A stretch of DNA of 64,000 bases, from positions 17,449 to 81,448 of the forward strand of contig NZ_AKJA01000117.1 of assembly GCF_000282575.1 (NCBI RefSeq). Direction: 5' to 3'. Within the stretch, counting starts at the first letter, position 1, and each line of letters begins with the position of its first letter. The DNA is from Herbaspirillum sp. YR522. Its GTDB lineage: Bacteria; Pseudomonadota; Gammaproteobacteria; Burkholderiales; Burkholderiaceae_D. Positions 38,606 to 48,512 of the stretch are shown here, piece after piece. The translations under genes and the position numbers were made by a program. The notes under the pieces are model-generated. The model was not told where the DNA came from and ran no database searches. It was given only the letters and a program-made list of their open reading frames with translations.

Positions 38606-39415
38606 TCAGTACTCGACGGTGCGCTGGCGCACCTGCTCGAAGAAGCAAACGGCGGCGGCGGCCGCTACATTGAGCGACTCGATCTGGCCCAGGTGCGGGA
38701 TCACCACCTCTTGCGTGGCCAAGGCCATGAGCGGGGCCGACACGCCCTGCCCTTCATGCCCGAACAGCCAGGCCACCGGTTGCGACAGGTCGCACTGGTA
38801 GATCGTCTGCGCGGCATGCGAACTGGTGGCCAGCACCGGCACCGCGCTGGCGGCGCACAGCGCGGCCAGGTCCACGTTCTCGTGGATATCGAGCACGAAA
38901 TGGGCACCCATGCCGGCGCGCAAGACCTTGGGCGACCAGGCTGCGGTGGTGCCCGCGGCGCAGAATACCTGGCCGATGCCGGCCGCCGCGGCGCTGCGCA
39001 GGACCGAACCGAAATTGCCCGGGTCCTGCAAACCATCGAGCAGCACCGCCGAGCCTTGCAGCAGCGCCGGCGCCGGCAATACCGGCGTGGGCACCACCAG
39101 CAACAGGCCGACCCCGTTCTCGACCTGGCTCAGCGCGCGATACAGGGCGCTGGCCAATACCAGGCAGGGTGTGCGCAGCGCCTCGCAGCGCGCCAGGATA
39201 GGCGCCAGTTCGGGATGCGCCTGGGCCGCCTGGTCCACCACGCACAGCTGGGCCGCGCCACGATGCTGCAACCAGGCTTGCGCCAGGTGCACGCCATCGA
39301 GCAGCGCCAGCCCGGCGCGGCGCCGCGCCTGGGCACTGTCGGCGAGTTGCCGCAGTTGCTTGAAGCGCGGATTGTCCTTGGACGTCAGCAGCCGGGACGA
39401 AGCAGGCTCGCTCAT
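38606..39415 (-). CDS. TrmH/SpoU family RNA 2'-O-methyltransferase
   Basis: 269 residues: an N-terminal substrate-binding part ('[20 protein letters not shown]'), then the SPOUT catalytic domain with '[20 protein letters not shown]', '[14 protein letters not shown]' and '[22 protein letters not shown]' (quoted in part). It uses S-adenosylmethionine to methylate the 2'-OH of a ribose, probably in 23S rRNA. The exact site cannot be told. The start overlaps the rnhB stop (ATGA). This downstream neighbour of rnhB is common in Burkholderiales. Confidence 0.9.
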   Translation of the reverse strand: MSEPASSRLLTSKDNPRFKQLRQLADSAQARRRAGLALLDGVHLAQAWLQHRGAAQLCVVDQAAQAHPELAPILARCEALRTPCLVLASALYRALSQVENGVGLLLVVPTPVLPAPALLQGSAVLLDGLQDPGNFGSVLRSAAAAGIGQVFCAAGTTAAWSPKVLRAGMGAHFVLDIHENVDLAALCAASAVPVLATSSHAAQTIYQCDLSQPVAWLFGHEGQGVSAPLMALATQEVVIPHLGQIESLNVAAAAAVCFFEQVRQRTVEY

Positions 39416-40098
39416 CGCGGCACCCCGGGCTGGCCCAGCATCACCTCGGGCTGGCCCAGCATCATCCCGGGCTGGCCCAGCAGCGCCTTGACCGGTGCAT
39501 ACGAGCGGCGATGCACCGGCGACACGCCGTGCAGCTTGAGACGCTCCAGGTGCAGCGGTGTCGGGTAACCCTTGTGGCGGTCAAAACCGTAGTGCGGGTA
39601 GCTGTCGTGCAGCACCATCAGTGCCGCATCGCGCGCGGTCTTGGCCAGGATCGATGCGGCCGAGATGGCCGGTACCTTGTCGTCGCCCTTGACGATGGCC
39701 TCGGAGCGTATCGTCATCACGGGGCACCGGTTGCCGTCGATCAACGCCAGCGTGGGCATGGTGGCCAGGCTTTCCACGGCGCGGCGCATGGCCAGCATGC
39801 TGGCCTGCAGGATGTTGAGCTGGTCGATCTCCTGCTCGGTGCAGGAGGCGATCGCCCAGGCCAGCGAATGGCGCTTGATGTGCAATGCCAGGCTGTCGCG
39901 GGACGCCTCGGACAGCTTCTTGGAGTCGCGCAGGCCGTCAATCGGACGCTGCGGGTCGAGGATCACCGCCGCCGCGAACACCGGGCCGGCCAGCGGCCCG
40001 CGCCCGGCCTCGTCCACGCCGCAGATGACTTCTCCGGCGTAATCGAACAGCGACAGGGTCTGGGGTGGTGGCGGCTGGCCGGTCTTGATGCGGGGCAT
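39412..40098 (-). CDS. rnhB: Ribonuclease HII with repeat-encoded C-terminal tail
   Basis: 228 residues from the ATG at 40098 (AAGGAAG upstream); the longer open frame overlaps lpxB and is not real. It removes RNA from RNA-DNA hybrids and single ribonucleotides. Motifs are '[16 protein letters not shown]' (catalytic Asp-Glu), 'LRDSKKLSE', 'ALIDGN' and '[12 protein letters not shown]'. After the normal end ('YAPVKALLG') the protein carries three copies of a 7-residue unit (MLGQPGV-like) from a 21-bp tandem repeat. The tail is unlikely to be catalytic. Confidence 0.95.
   Translation of the reverse strand: MPRIKTGQPPPPQTLSLFDYAGEVICGVDEAGRGPLAGPVFAAAVILDPQRPIDGLRDSKKLSEASRDSLALHIKRHSLAWAIASCTEQEIDQLNILQASMLAMRRAVESLATMPTLALIDGNRCPVMTIRSEAIVKGDDKVPAISAASILAKTARDAALMVLHDSYPHYGFDRHKGYPTPLHLERLKLHGVSPVHRRSYAPVKALLGQPGMMLGQPEVMLGQPGVPR
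39424..39486. repeat. 21-bp tandem repeat x3 in the 3' end of rnhB
   Basis: Units 39424-39444, 39445-39465 and 39466-39486 are near identical (core GGGCTGGCCCAGCA). They encode repeated LGQP(G/E)(V/M)M heptapeptides. The last unit differs at its end. Copy number may vary between strains. Confidence 0.85.
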
Positions 40099-40117
40099 GG
40101 ATCTTCCTTCGTTGATG

Positions 40118-41293
40118 CTAGCGCGCGCGGCGGCCGATGACGTCGGCCACGGCGGCGGCGGCGGCGCGGCTGCTGTCGCGCAGCAGCGCATGGTGCATTT
40201 CGGTAAAACGACGCACCAGCAATTGCTGGTGGCCATGGTCTTCGAGCTGGTGCCACATGGCGTCGGCCAATGCCTGCGGCGTCGCATCGTGCTGCAGCAG
40301 TTCCGGCACCAGGAATTCCCGTGCCAGGATATTGGGCAAGCCTACCCATGGCTGGTAGGCCATGTGCCGCATGATCTGGTACGAGGCCCACATGACCTTG
40401 TACGAGATTACCATCGGTTTCTTGTACAACGCCACCTCCAGCGAGGCCGTGCCGGAGGCCACCAGCACCGCGTCGGCCGCTTCCATGGCGCTGTGCGACT
40501 GGCCGGCGATGAGCTTGATGGCGAGGTCGTCGTAGCGGCCCTGGGCGATCTGCTGGGCGAACGCCTGCAGCTGGCGCTCGCCGGCCATCGGGGCGACGAA
40601 CTGCAGTTGCGGATCACGCTGGCGCAGCAATCGGGCTGCCGCCAGGAAACCGTCGCCGTTGAGCTTGAGCTCGCTCATGCGGCTGCCGGGCAGGATCGCC
40701 ACCACCCGCCCCGGCCCATCCACCCCCAGGCGCGCGCGTGCGCCCGCCACATCGGGCGTCATCGGGATCACTTCGGCCAGCGGGTGGCCGACATAGGTGA
40801 CCGGCACGCCGGCCTGGCGGTAGATCGCCTCTTCGAAGGGGAAGATCACCAGCATGTGCGACACGGCGCGCTTGATCTTCTTGATGCGACCGCCGCGCCA
40901 GGCCCAGATCTGCGGACCGATGTAATGTACCGTCGGAATCCCGGCACGCCGCAGCTGCTCTTCCAGGCCCAGGTTGAAGCCGGGATAGTCGATCCCGACG
41001 AAGACGTCCGGGCGCTGCCGCAACAGGCGGTCGCGCAGCGCGTCCTGGATCCCCTTGAGCTCGCGGTACTTGGGAATGACCTCGAACAACCCTCGCACCG
41101 TCAGCCGGTCCATCGGCTCGTCGCTGACGAAACCATGGGTACTCATCTGCGGCCCGCCGATGCCGTGCAGGCGCGCATCAGGCACGCGCTGGCGCAAGCC
41201 TGCCAGAAGCCGCTCGCCGAGCACATCGCCCGAGCTCTCGCCGGCCACCAGTGCGATGGACAGCTGGCGGGCGTCGTCAGCGGATGATGCCAC
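40118..41293 (-). CDS. lpxB: Lipid-A-disaccharide synthase
   Basis: 391 residues of the GT19 family: '[17 protein letters not shown]' at the N-terminus, '[12 protein letters not shown]', '[13 protein letters not shown]', '[19 protein letters not shown]' and '[10 protein letters not shown]'. It joins UDP-diacylglucosamine to lipid X to make the lipid A disaccharide at the inner membrane. The start overlaps the lpxA stop by 17 bases, and rnhB follows after 19 bases. Catalytic Asp is expected in the DYPGFN block. Confidence 0.97.
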   Translation of the reverse strand: MASSADDARQLSIALVAGESSGDVLGERLLAGLRQRVPDARLHGIGGPQMSTHGFVSDEPMDRLTVRGLFEVIPKYRELKGIQDALRDRLLRQRPDVFVGIDYPGFNLGLEEQLRRAGIPTVHYIGPQIWAWRGGRIKKIKRAVSHMLVIFPFEEAIYRQAGVPVTYVGHPLAEVIPMTPDVAGARARLGVDGPGRVVAILPGSRMSELKLNGDGFLAAARLLRQRDPQLQFVAPMAGERQLQAFAQQIAQGRYDDLAIKLIAGQSHSAMEAADAVLVASGTASLEVALYKKPMVISYKVMWASYQIMRHMAYQPWVGLPNILAREFLVPELLQHDATPQALADAMWHQLEDHGHQQLLVRRFTEMHHALLRDSSRAAAAAVADVIGRRAR

Positions 41294-42065
41294 GGGACGA
41301 CGATGCGACGAATTCGCGCAGCACGCGCAGGTGCATGGCGCCCGTAGTCGACTGCTGCTCCATGCGTTCGAGTTCCTGTCGCGCTTGCTCCAGCGGCAGG
41401 CTGGAGCGATAGATCACCTTGTAGGCGCGCTTGATCTCCATGATCTGCTCGCTGCTGAAGCCGCGCCGCTTGAGGCCTTCGCTGTTGATGCCGGCCGGCA
41501 CCGCGCGGTTGCCGGCGGCGGTCACGAACGGTGGCACATCCTGGCTGACGGCGGCGGTGAAAGCGGTCATCGCATGCGCGCCGATGCGGCAGAACTGGTG
41601 CACCGTGGTGAAGCCGCCCAGGAACACATGGTCGCCCAGGTGCACATGGCCGGCCAGGGTGGCATTGTTGGCCAGGATGATGTCATTGCCCAACTGGCAG
41701 TCGTGGGCCACATGGACGTAGGCCATGATCCAGTTGCCGTTGCCGATGCGGGTGACGCCGCCATCCTGCACGGTGCCGCGATTGAACGTAACGAATTCGC
41801 GGATGCTGTTGCGGTCGCCGATCTCGAGCCGGGTGGGCTCGTCGGCGTACTTCTTGTCCTGCGGCGCGGCGCCGATGGAACCGAACTGGAAGATCTGGTT
41901 GTCGCGACCGATGGTGGTGTGGCCTTCGATGACCACGTGCGGCCCGATGCGGGTGCCGGCGTCGATGCGCACATCGGCACCGATCACGGCATAGGGGCCG
42001 ACCTCGACGGACGAATCGAGCTGCGCGCCGGGGGCGATCACTGCGGTGGGATGGATCCTGGTCAT
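41277..42065 (-). CDS. lpxA: UDP-N-acetylglucosamine acyltransferase
   Basis: 262 residues, the family's usual length. A left-handed beta helix of hexapeptide repeats is followed by a helical C-terminus from about residue 190. The catalytic His lies in '[12 protein letters not shown]' (about residue 122). It transfers the first 3-hydroxyacyl chain from acyl-ACP to UDP-GlcNAc, the first step of lipid A synthesis. It lies after fabZ with a 109-base gap that contains a strong hairpin. Confidence 0.97.
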   Translation of the reverse strand: MTRIHPTAVIAPGAQLDSSVEVGPYAVIGADVRIDAGTRIGPHVVIEGHTTIGRDNQIFQFGSIGAAPQDKKYADEPTRLEIGDRNSIREFVTFNRGTVQDGGVTRIGNGNWIMAYVHVAHDCQLGNDIILANNATLAGHVHLGDHVFLGGFTTVHQFCRIGAHAMTAFTAAVSQDVPPFVTAAGNRAVPAGINSEGLKRRGFSSEQIMEIKRAYKVIYRSSLPLEQARQELERMEQQSTTGAMHLRVLREFVASSSRGIIR

Positions 42066-42110
42066 ATCCTTGGCCTGGCTGGGAGTTCGAAAGTGGGAGT
42101 TGAAGGTACA

Positions 42111-42148
42111 AGGCCCGGCCGGATCGGTGTCGATCCCTGGCCGGGCCT
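42111..42148 (-). other. Strong hairpin between fabZ and lpxA
   Basis: AGGCCCGGCC (42111-42120) pairs perfectly with GGCCGGGCCT (42139-42148), and inside it GGATCG pairs with CGATCC around a GTGT loop. That gives about 16 base pairs in all with a 2-base bulge. No T-run follows, so termination is not expected. Processing, stability or pausing is possible. Confidence 0.7.
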
Positions 42149-42174
42149 GGTCAATGCGATGTCGGGTCCCGCGC

Positions 42175-42639
42175 TCAGGCCTTCTGGCTGGCGTCGGCGG
42201 CGCTGCGCATGGTGCACATCAGGTCGCCTTCGACGGCCAGTTGCCCGTCCACGCTGGCTTCGGCGCGATACTGCCAGATGCCGCGCTTGCAACGGGTGAT
42301 CTCGACCTTCATCTTCAGCTGGTCGCCCGGCTCGACCGGACGCTTGAAGCGTGCGTTGTCGATACCCAGGAAGTAGACCACGGTGTTTTCGTCCGGCTTG
42401 CGACCTTCGGTAAGGAACGACAGCAGCGCAGCCGTCTGCGCCAGCGCCTCGATCATCAGCACGCCCGGCATCACCGGCTTGTGCGGGAAGTGGCCATTGA
42501 AGAATTCTTCATTGACGGTCACGTTCTTGAGCGCGGTGATCGACTTGCCGCTTTCCCAGTCCAGCACGCGATCGACCAGCAGCAGTGGATAGCGGTGTGG
42601 CAGGTACTCTTTGATTTGGTTGATGTCGAGGGTGTTCAT
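42175..42639 (-). CDS. fabZ: 3-hydroxyacyl-ACP dehydratase FabZ
   Basis: 154 residues, hot-dog fold: '[18 protein letters not shown]' at the N-terminus, then '[20 protein letters not shown]' with the catalytic His and Glu. It dehydrates 3-hydroxyacyl-ACP in fatty acid elongation and competes with LpxA/LpxD for hydroxyacyl-ACP, hence its place in the lpx operon. The start overlaps the lpxD stop by 4 bases. Confidence 0.98.
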   Translation of the reverse strand: MNTLDINQIKEYLPHRYPLLLVDRVLDWESGKSITALKNVTVNEEFFNGHFPHKPVMPGVLMIEALAQTAALLSFLTEGRKPDENTVVYFLGIDNARFKRPVEPGDQLKMKVEITRCKRGIWQYRAEASVDGQLAVEGDLMCTMRSAADASQKA

Positions 42640-43736
42640 TTATCTTCTTGATTCTGTGGCGCCGCCGACGCCACGTCATGCGGCGCGGCCTGGTCGGCCT
42701 TGTTTAACGTCTTGAGCGTTTTTTCCAACGCCCGGATTTTCTCACGCATTGAGCCCAGATTGCGCACCAGGGCGGCAGATTTTTCCCATTCGCGATGCTC
42801 GGCGATGGGATAGAAACCGGTGTACTGGCCCGGCTCCAGGATCGACCGCAATGCCAGCGTGCCGGCCGAGACATGGACCCGGTCGGCAATGGTGATGTGG
42901 CCGTGGATCATGGCCGCGCCGCCGATGGAGCAATACTTGCCGATCCTGGCGCTGCCGGCGATGCCGGCACATGCGGCGATGGCGGTGTGGGCGCCGATAT
43001 GGCAGTTATGGGCGATCTGGATCTGGTTATCGAGCTTGACGCCCTCTTCGATCACGGTATCGGCCAGTGCCCCGCGATCAATGGTGGTATTGGCGCCGAT
43101 CTCGACGTCGGCGCCGATCATCACCCGGCCGACCTGTGGAATCTTGATCCATTGGCCGGCCTCGTTGGCAAAACCGAAACCATCGGCGCCGATCACGGCG
43201 CCCGAATGGACGATGCCGCCGGCGCCGATCTCGCAGCCATGGTGCAAGGTGGCGCGTGCGTGGAAATGGGTGTCGTCGCCAACCCGCGCCCCGCGTCCCA
43301 CGAAACTGCCGGCATCGATGCGGGCCCGCTCGCCGATGACCGCGCCCGCCTCGATCACCACGTGCGGACCGATCACGGCACTGGCCGCAACCTGCGCCAG
43401 CGGGTCGACCCAGGCGCTGGGATGGATGCCGGGCGCGACTTCGGGCGCGGCGAGCTGCTCGAACCATTGCGCGGCGCGGGCAAAATAGGCGTACGGGTTC
43501 GCCGTCACGATGCGCGCGCCGGCATAGCCCTGCACTTGCGCGTCGTCGGCCTCGGACAGGATCAGCGCGGCGGCCTGCGTCTGCTCGGCCTGGGCCCGGA
43601 ACCGGGGATTGGAAAGAAAGGTGATCTCGGTGCTGCCGGCAGCATCCAGGGGCGCGATGCCGCGCACGGCGACCTGCCCGTCACCCTTCAGTTGCCCGCC
43701 CAGGCGCTCGACCAATTGTGCCAGTCGAATACTCAT
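42636..43736 (-). CDS. lpxD: UDP-3-O-acylglucosamine N-acyltransferase
   Basis: 366 residues from the ATG at 43736 (GGAAAGG upstream, and the conserved start '[20 protein letters not shown]'). The longer open frame adds 26 residues of non-conserved sequence. The N-terminal uridine-binding domain (to about 105) is followed by a hexapeptide beta helix with '[14 protein letters not shown]' and catalytic His in '[12 protein letters not shown]'. The C-terminal helices ('[19 protein letters not shown]') form a trimeric coiled coil. It adds the N-linked hydroxyacyl chain in lipid A synthesis. Confidence 0.96.
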   Translation of the reverse strand: MSIRLAQLVERLGGQLKGDGQVAVRGIAPLDAAGSTEITFLSNPRFRAQAEQTQAAALILSEADDAQVQGYAGARIVTANPYAYFARAAQWFEQLAAPEVAPGIHPSAWVDPLAQVAASAVIGPHVVIEAGAVIGERARIDAGSFVGRGARVGDDTHFHARATLHHGCEIGAGGIVHSGAVIGADGFGFANEAGQWIKIPQVGRVMIGADVEIGANTTIDRGALADTVIEEGVKLDNQIQIAHNCHIGAHTAIAACAGIAGSARIGKYCSIGGAAMIHGHITIADRVHVSAGTLALRSILEPGQYTGFYPIAEHREWEKSAALVRNLGSMREKIRALEKTLKTLNKADQAAPHDVASAAPQNQEDK

Positions 43737-43838
43737 CTCGGCCTTTCCATGTTCAAAAGCCTGGCGCGGCCGCTTCGACCGCGCCAGATATGCATGTGCC
43801 GCCATGGCGGACAAGCCCGCGATGACGGCCCCGAAAGC

Positions 43839-43883
43839 GACGATGCGGGCGCGGGACGTTCAAGTCCTCGCGCCCGCATCGTC
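43839..43883 (-). other. Very strong hairpin between skp and lpxD
   Basis: A perfect 15-bp inverted repeat (43839-43853 and 43869-43883, core GATGCGGGCGCG) encloses a further GGAC/GTCC stem. It lies immediately after the skp stop on the minus strand. There is no T-run, so it is not a typical terminator. Confidence 0.75.
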
Positions 43884-43891
43884 AACTGCGA

Positions 43892-44410
43892 TTACTTCGC
43901 CAGTTCCTTGAGCACCTTGTCGGTGATGTCGATATTCTTGCTGGCGTACACCGCTTCCTGGAACACGATGTCGTATTTCTCGGCTTCGGCGATCTGGCGG
44001 ATGACCTTGTTGGTGCGTTCCAGCACCACGGCCAGCTCTTCGTTGCGACGCTGGTTCAGGTCTTCACGGAACTCGCGCTGCTTGCGCTGGAATTCCTTGT
44101 CGAGGTCGGACAGGTCGCGCTGGCGCTTGGCGCGATCCGAATCGGACAGCACCGACGAATCCTTGTCGAGCTTGTCGGACTGCGCCTTCAGGCGTGCGGC
44201 CAGGTCTTGCAGGTCGCGGTCGCGCTTGGCGAATTCCTGCTCGAGCTTGGTCTGGGCCGCCTTGGCCGGCACTGCTTCGCGGAAGATACGCTCGGTGCTG
44301 ACGAACGCGATCTTGGTCGATTGCTGCGCGTGCGCAGGCGAGAAACTCAACAGGCAGGCTGCCATCACGACGGTCTGCAGGGACAGGAACGATTTGGAAA
44401 TGAACTTCAA
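43892..44410 (-). CDS. skp: Periplasmic chaperone Skp (OmpH)
   Basis: 172 residues from a TTG at 44410, chosen because GGAGAC lies 4 bases upstream and a proper signal peptide then starts the protein (MKFISKSFLSLQTVVMAAC..., cut after AHA). The longer ATG frame would place the signal 28 residues in. The mature protein is mostly charged coiled coil ('RDRDLQDLAARLKAQSDKLD'), the tentacles of the Skp trimer that hold unfolded outer-membrane proteins. It follows bamA, whose product inserts those proteins. Confidence 0.93.
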   Translation of the reverse strand: MKFISKSFLSLQTVVMAACLLSFSPAHAQQSTKIAFVSTERIFREAVPAKAAQTKLEQEFAKRDRDLQDLAARLKAQSDKLDKDSSVLSDSDRAKRQRDLSDLDKEFQRKQREFREDLNQRRNEELAVVLERTNKVIRQIAEAEKYDIVFQEAVYASKNIDITDKVLKELAK

Positions 44411-44471
44411 GGTAGTCTCCGAACAAAATTCAATGTTGCCCGCCAATGCGGGTGGTGCATCACACGTGACA

Positions 44472-44490
44472 TCCGGCGCACGGCGCCGGA
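44472..44490 (-). other. Hairpin between bamA and skp
   Basis: TCCGGCGC (44472-44479) and GCGCCGGA (44483-44490) form a perfect 8-bp stem with a 3-base loop, 16 bases after the bamA stop. No T-run follows. Confidence 0.55.
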
Positions 44491-44506
44491 CCATCTCCGG
44501 GTACGA

Positions 44507-46882
44507 TCAGAAACCGGTACCCAACTGGAACTGGAAGCTCTGTGACTTGTCGCCGGTCTTCAGGTTCAACGGCTTGCCGTAGCTCAGCTTGAGCGGGCCG
44601 ATCGGCGATACCCAGCTGATACCGATACCGGTCGAATAGCGCAGGTCGTTGAACTTGATGTTTTCACGATCGGCGAAGACGTTGCCGCCGTCGACGAAGG
44701 TGAACCAGCGCAAGGTACGGTCCTGACCCGAACCCGGGAACGGGAATTGTAACTCGGCGTTGGCATACAGGCGCGAGGCGCCGCCCATTGAGTCGCCGTA
44801 CTGGTCCTTGAGGCTACCCAGCGACGAGGCTTCGTAGCCGCGCACGGTACCGATACCACCGGCATAGTAGTTCTTGAAGACCGGGTAAGGCTTGCCGCCG
44901 AAACCACGACCATAATCCAGTTCGCCATTCAATGCCAGCGTCACGGCCTTGCTGAACATGGGCTTGAAGTATTGGTGCTGGTAGCTGGCACGGTAATACT
45001 TCAACGTGCCCAGGGTCGACAATTCGAGGTTGGCGCGCATGAACTGGCCGCTGGTGGGCACCAGGGCGCTGTCACGACCGTCACGCTGCCACGCCACCGT
45101 CAGCGGGATGCTGGTGGTGCGGGCGCTGCCGATGCCGCAATCGTTGGTCAGCGATGTGACGTCGCACCCCGCGGCGCCCTTGCTGCCGAAGTCGCGCACG
45201 TATTGGCGATACAGCGTCGGGCTGGTGGTGTCGGTGCTGACGTCGGTGCTTTCGATGCCGATACCGAAGAACACACGATCCAGTTCCGAGAACGGCACGC
45301 CGAACTTGACGCTGCCGCCCAGGGTCTTGACCCGGTAGTCACCAGTGGCGTAGGTCGAGGGACGGATGGTACGCAGGTAAACTTCGTAGGTGCGGCTGAT
45401 GCCGTCATCGGTGAAGTACGGGTTGGTGGTCGACACCGACACCGTGCGATAACGCGAACTGGTGTTGACGTCGATACCGACCGTGTTGCCGCTGCCGAAG
45501 GCGTTTTCCTGCGAGATCGAACCGGTCAGGCTCAACTTGTCGGACTGCGAGAAGCCGGCGCCCAGCATGATGTTGCCGGTCGGTTTTTCCTCGACCCGCA
45601 TGTTGACGTCGACCTGGTCGGTCGAACCGGGCACTTCGGGCGTGTCGATGTTGACTTCCTTGAAGTAACCCAGGCGGTCGACGCGGTCGCGCGAGAGCTT
45701 GATCTTCTCGCCGTCGTACCACGAATCCTCGAACTGGCGGAACTCGCGGCGGATCACTTCGTCGCGCGTCTTGGTGTTGCCGGCGATGTTGACGTGACGC
45801 ACGTAGACCCGCTTGCCCGGGTCGATCATGATGGTGAAGGCGACTTCCTTCTTGTCGCGATCGACATTGGGGTTGGCGTTGACGTTGGCGAAGGCGTAGC
45901 CGAAATTGCCCAGGCGCTCGCCGATCTTCTTGGTGCTTTCGGTAAGCTTGGAACCCGAATAGGTATCGCCCTGCTTCAACTGCAGCAGGCCGGCCAGCTC
46001 CTGGTCGAGGCCGAACATCTCACCCTCGAGCTTGATGCCGGAGACGGTGTACTTCTCGCCTTCCTTGATGTTGACCGTGATGTAGATGTCTTTCTTGTCG
46101 GGCGTGATCGACACCTGGGTCGACTCCACCTGCATCTCGAGGTAGCCGCGGTCCAGGTAGTACGAGCGCAGCGTCTCGATGTCGCCCTGCAGTTTTTCCT
46201 TCGAGTACTGGTCGGCCTTGGTGTACCAGGTAAACCAGCCCGGCGTGGTCAGCTTGATCTGGTCGCGCAGGGTGCTGTCGGAGAACACCTTGTTGCCCAC
46301 GAAGTTGATCTGCTTGATGCGCGAGACCTCGCCTTCGTCGACGTTGAAGGTAATGGCCACGCGATTGCGTTCGATCGGCGTGACGGTGGTGGCCACCTTG
46401 GCGCCATACAGGCCGCGCGACAGGTACTGGCGCTTCAGTTCCTGCTCGGCGCGGTCGACCTGGGAACGGTCGAAGATGCGCGACTCGGCCACGCCGATTT
46501 CCTTGAGCGCCTTGCCCAGTTGTTCCTTGTCGAATTCCTTGATGCCGGAGAAGTCGACGCTGGCGATGGCCGGGCGTTCGACCACCTGCACCACCAGCAC
46601 CTCGCCTTCGGACTCGATGCGCACGTCACGGAAGAACCCGGTGGCGTACAGCGCCTTGATGGCGGCGGTGCCCTTTTCATCGGTGAAGGTGTCGCCCACG
46701 CGCACTGGCAGGTAGCTGAACACGGTGCCGGCTTCGGTACGCTGGATGCCTTCGACGCGGATGTCCTTGACCACGAACGGCTGCACCGCCATCGCCTGGC
46801 TGGAGCACAGGGCAAAGGCGGCAGCGGCGATCAGGCGGCGCGAGATGGTCGGGATGGGGTATTGCGCAGGGTGTAATTTCAT
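44507..46882 (-). CDS. bamA: Outer-membrane protein assembly factor BamA
   Basis: 791 residues. The signal peptide ends 'CSSQAMA'. Five POTRA domains span about residues 34-430, starting 'FVVKDIRVEGIQRTEAGTVF'. The Omp85 beta barrel includes 'FTFVDGGNVFADRE' and ends 'SQSFQFQLGTGF' with the terminal Phe used as the barrel signal. BamA is the central, essential subunit of the BAM machine. It lies between rseP and skp in the conserved order. A 10-bp inverted repeat sits about 50 bases upstream of the start. Confidence 0.98.
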   Translation of the reverse strand: MKLHPAQYPIPTISRRLIAAAAFALCSSQAMAVQPFVVKDIRVEGIQRTEAGTVFSYLPVRVGDTFTDEKGTAAIKALYATGFFRDVRIESEGEVLVVQVVERPAIASVDFSGIKEFDKEQLGKALKEIGVAESRIFDRSQVDRAEQELKRQYLSRGLYGAKVATTVTPIERNRVAITFNVDEGEVSRIKQINFVGNKVFSDSTLRDQIKLTTPGWFTWYTKADQYSKEKLQGDIETLRSYYLDRGYLEMQVESTQVSITPDKKDIYITVNIKEGEKYTVSGIKLEGEMFGLDQELAGLLQLKQGDTYSGSKLTESTKKIGERLGNFGYAFANVNANPNVDRDKKEVAFTIMIDPGKRVYVRHVNIAGNTKTRDEVIRREFRQFEDSWYDGEKIKLSRDRVDRLGYFKEVNIDTPEVPGSTDQVDVNMRVEEKPTGNIMLGAGFSQSDKLSLTGSISQENAFGSGNTVGIDVNTSSRYRTVSVSTTNPYFTDDGISRTYEVYLRTIRPSTYATGDYRVKTLGGSVKFGVPFSELDRVFFGIGIESTDVSTDTTSPTLYRQYVRDFGSKGAAGCDVTSLTNDCGIGSARTTSIPLTVAWQRDGRDSALVPTSGQFMRANLELSTLGTLKYYRASYQHQYFKPMFSKAVTLALNGELDYGRGFGGKPYPVFKNYYAGGIGTVRGYEASSLGSLKDQYGDSMGGASRLYANAELQFPFPGSGQDRTLRWFTFVDGGNVFADRENIKFNDLRYSTGIGISWVSPIGPLKLSYGKPLNLKTGDKSQSFQFQLGTGF

Positions 46883-46932
46883 CTATCGTTCATCAACAGT
46901 GTGTTCGCTGGCACTGCCTGACAAGATACTGG

Positions 46933-46974
46933 TAAGCAATTGAAAACGGATCGCAATCCATTGCCAATTGCTTA
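46933..46974 (-). promoter_or_regulatory. Inverted repeat upstream of bamA
   Basis: TAAGCAATTG (46933-46942) and CAATTGCTTA (46965-46974) are perfect 10-bp inverted copies with a 22-base centre, in the 238-base rseP-bamA gap. The AT-rich arms are unlike a terminator stem and could be an operator or a leader structure. No named binding site is recognised. Confidence 0.5.
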
Positions 46975-47120
46975 ACAACTGCCATCGGGGTCGGCCGGCA
47001 AATGGTAAAAAATCCGGTTTGGCGCGCTCCACCGGGGTGGGTGCAACGTGCCATCAGGCCGGATCTATCCTGAAAATCTGTTTCACCCAAAACGGGTTCC
47101 AACATGCCTTTACAGCGCCT

Positions 47121-48512
47121 TCAAAGCATCAGGCGCACGATGTCGTTGAAAGCTGCCACCAACATCAACGCCATCAATATTCCCAGGCCGGCGCGCTGAG
47201 CGATTTCCCCAAACCGCTCGGAAACGGGCCGCCCTGTCAAAATCTCCAGCGCATAATACAGCAAATGACCGCCATCTAGAACCGGGATCGGCAAGAGATT
47301 CATCACGCCCAGGCTGATGCTGATGAAGGCCAGGAAGCTGAGGTAGCTGACCAGTCCCACGCGTGCAGTCTGGCCGGCATAGTCGGCAATCGTGATGGGT
47401 CCGGTGATGTTCTTCAACGAGACCTGGCCGACGATCATCTTGCCGATCATCTTGATGGTCATGACGCTGGTATCCCAGGTGCGCCGCGCGCCCTTGGCCA
47501 GCGCATCCAGCGGGCCATCGCCCACCACGGCCATCTCGGGCGCCAGCGGCACCTCGACCTTGATGCGTCCGATTTGCTTGCCGCTGGCACTGTCGTCGAC
47601 GCTCTCGGGTGTGACCACCAGCGCGAACGGCTGTCCATCGCGCAGGCCCTGCAACGCCAGCGACCTGCCCGCCGATTCGCGCACCTTCTCGACGAACGCC
47701 AGGCCGTCCTGCACCGCCACGCCATCGATACGCTGCACAAGGTCGCCGGTACGCAGGCCGGCCTGCTTGGCGGGACCGTCCATGATCTTGCCCAAGACCG
47801 CGGGCGGACGCGCCAGCGCCAGGCCCAGCTGCGTCAGGAAGTCGCCCTCCAGGTCGTTGCTCGAGACGGTCGACAACGGCAGGCTCACCGATGCGACCGA
47901 CTTGTCGGCGCGGCCGGGCTCGGCGCGCGCGACATCGAGCCGCGCCGCACGCTGGACGCCATTGCCTCCACCGCCGTTTTCCAGCACCAGCTGCATCAGC
48001 TTCCAGCGCACCTCGGACCAGACCTGGACCGGTTCGCCGTTGATGGCGACGATGCGGTCGCCCGAGCGCAGCCCGGCCTGGGCCGCCACGCTCTGGCTGG
48101 GCGCCGCGCGCAGCGTGGGCACCGGCTCCGGCACGCCATGTATGTAGAGCCCGGCGAACAGCAGGATGGCCAGCAGGAAATTGGCGATCGGGCCGGCGGC
48201 CACGATGGCGATACGGCGCCAGACCGATTGCCGGGTGAATTCGCGCTTGAGATCGGCCTCGGGCAGCTCGCCCAGGTCTTGCTCGCGCGCATCGAGCATC
48301 TTGACGTAGCCGCCCAGCGGCAGGATCGACAGCGCCCATTCGGTCTGGTCGCGGCCGAACCGGCGCGACCAGACGACCCGTCCCATGCCGACCGAGAAAC
48401 GCAATACCTTCACGCCGCACCACCGCGCCACGAGGTAATGGCCCAGCTCGTGCACCACCACCAGTGTGCCGAGCGCGACGAAGAAGGCCAACAGGGTATG
48501 CAGCAATGTCAT
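47121..48512 (-). CDS. rseP: Site-2 intramembrane zinc protease RseP
   Basis: 463 residues. The first membrane helix carries the zinc site '[18 protein letters not shown]'. Two PDZ domains occupy the periplasmic part ('[18 protein letters not shown]' and '[18 protein letters not shown]'). C-terminal helices hold '[19 protein letters not shown]', with the third zinc ligand Asp. It cuts anti-sigma-E and leftover signal peptides within the inner membrane. It overlaps the dxr stop by 4 bases. A frame on the same strand covering 47110-48603 is a shadow. Confidence 0.97.
   Translation of the reverse strand: MTLLHTLLAFFVALGTLVVVHELGHYLVARWCGVKVLRFSVGMGRVVWSRRFGRDQTEWALSILPLGGYVKMLDAREQDLGELPEADLKREFTRQSVWRRIAIVAAGPIANFLLAILLFAGLYIHGVPEPVPTLRAAPSQSVAAQAGLRSGDRIVAINGEPVQVWSEVRWKLMQLVLENGGGGNGVQRAARLDVARAEPGRADKSVASVSLPLSTVSSNDLEGDFLTQLGLALARPPAVLGKIMDGPAKQAGLRTGDLVQRIDGVAVQDGLAFVEKVRESAGRSLALQGLRDGQPFALVVTPESVDDSASGKQIGRIKVEVPLAPEMAVVGDGPLDALAKGARRTWDTSVMTIKMIGKMIVGQVSLKNITGPITIADYAGQTARVGLVSYLSFLAFISISLGVMNLLPIPVLDGGHLLYYALEILTGRPVSERFGEIAQRAGLGILMALMLVAAFNDIVRLML

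Noticed and set aside
47070..47105. GGAAC motif upstream of bamA as a sigma-E -35
   Set aside because: No matching -10 lies at 16-17 bases, and the distance to bamA is large.
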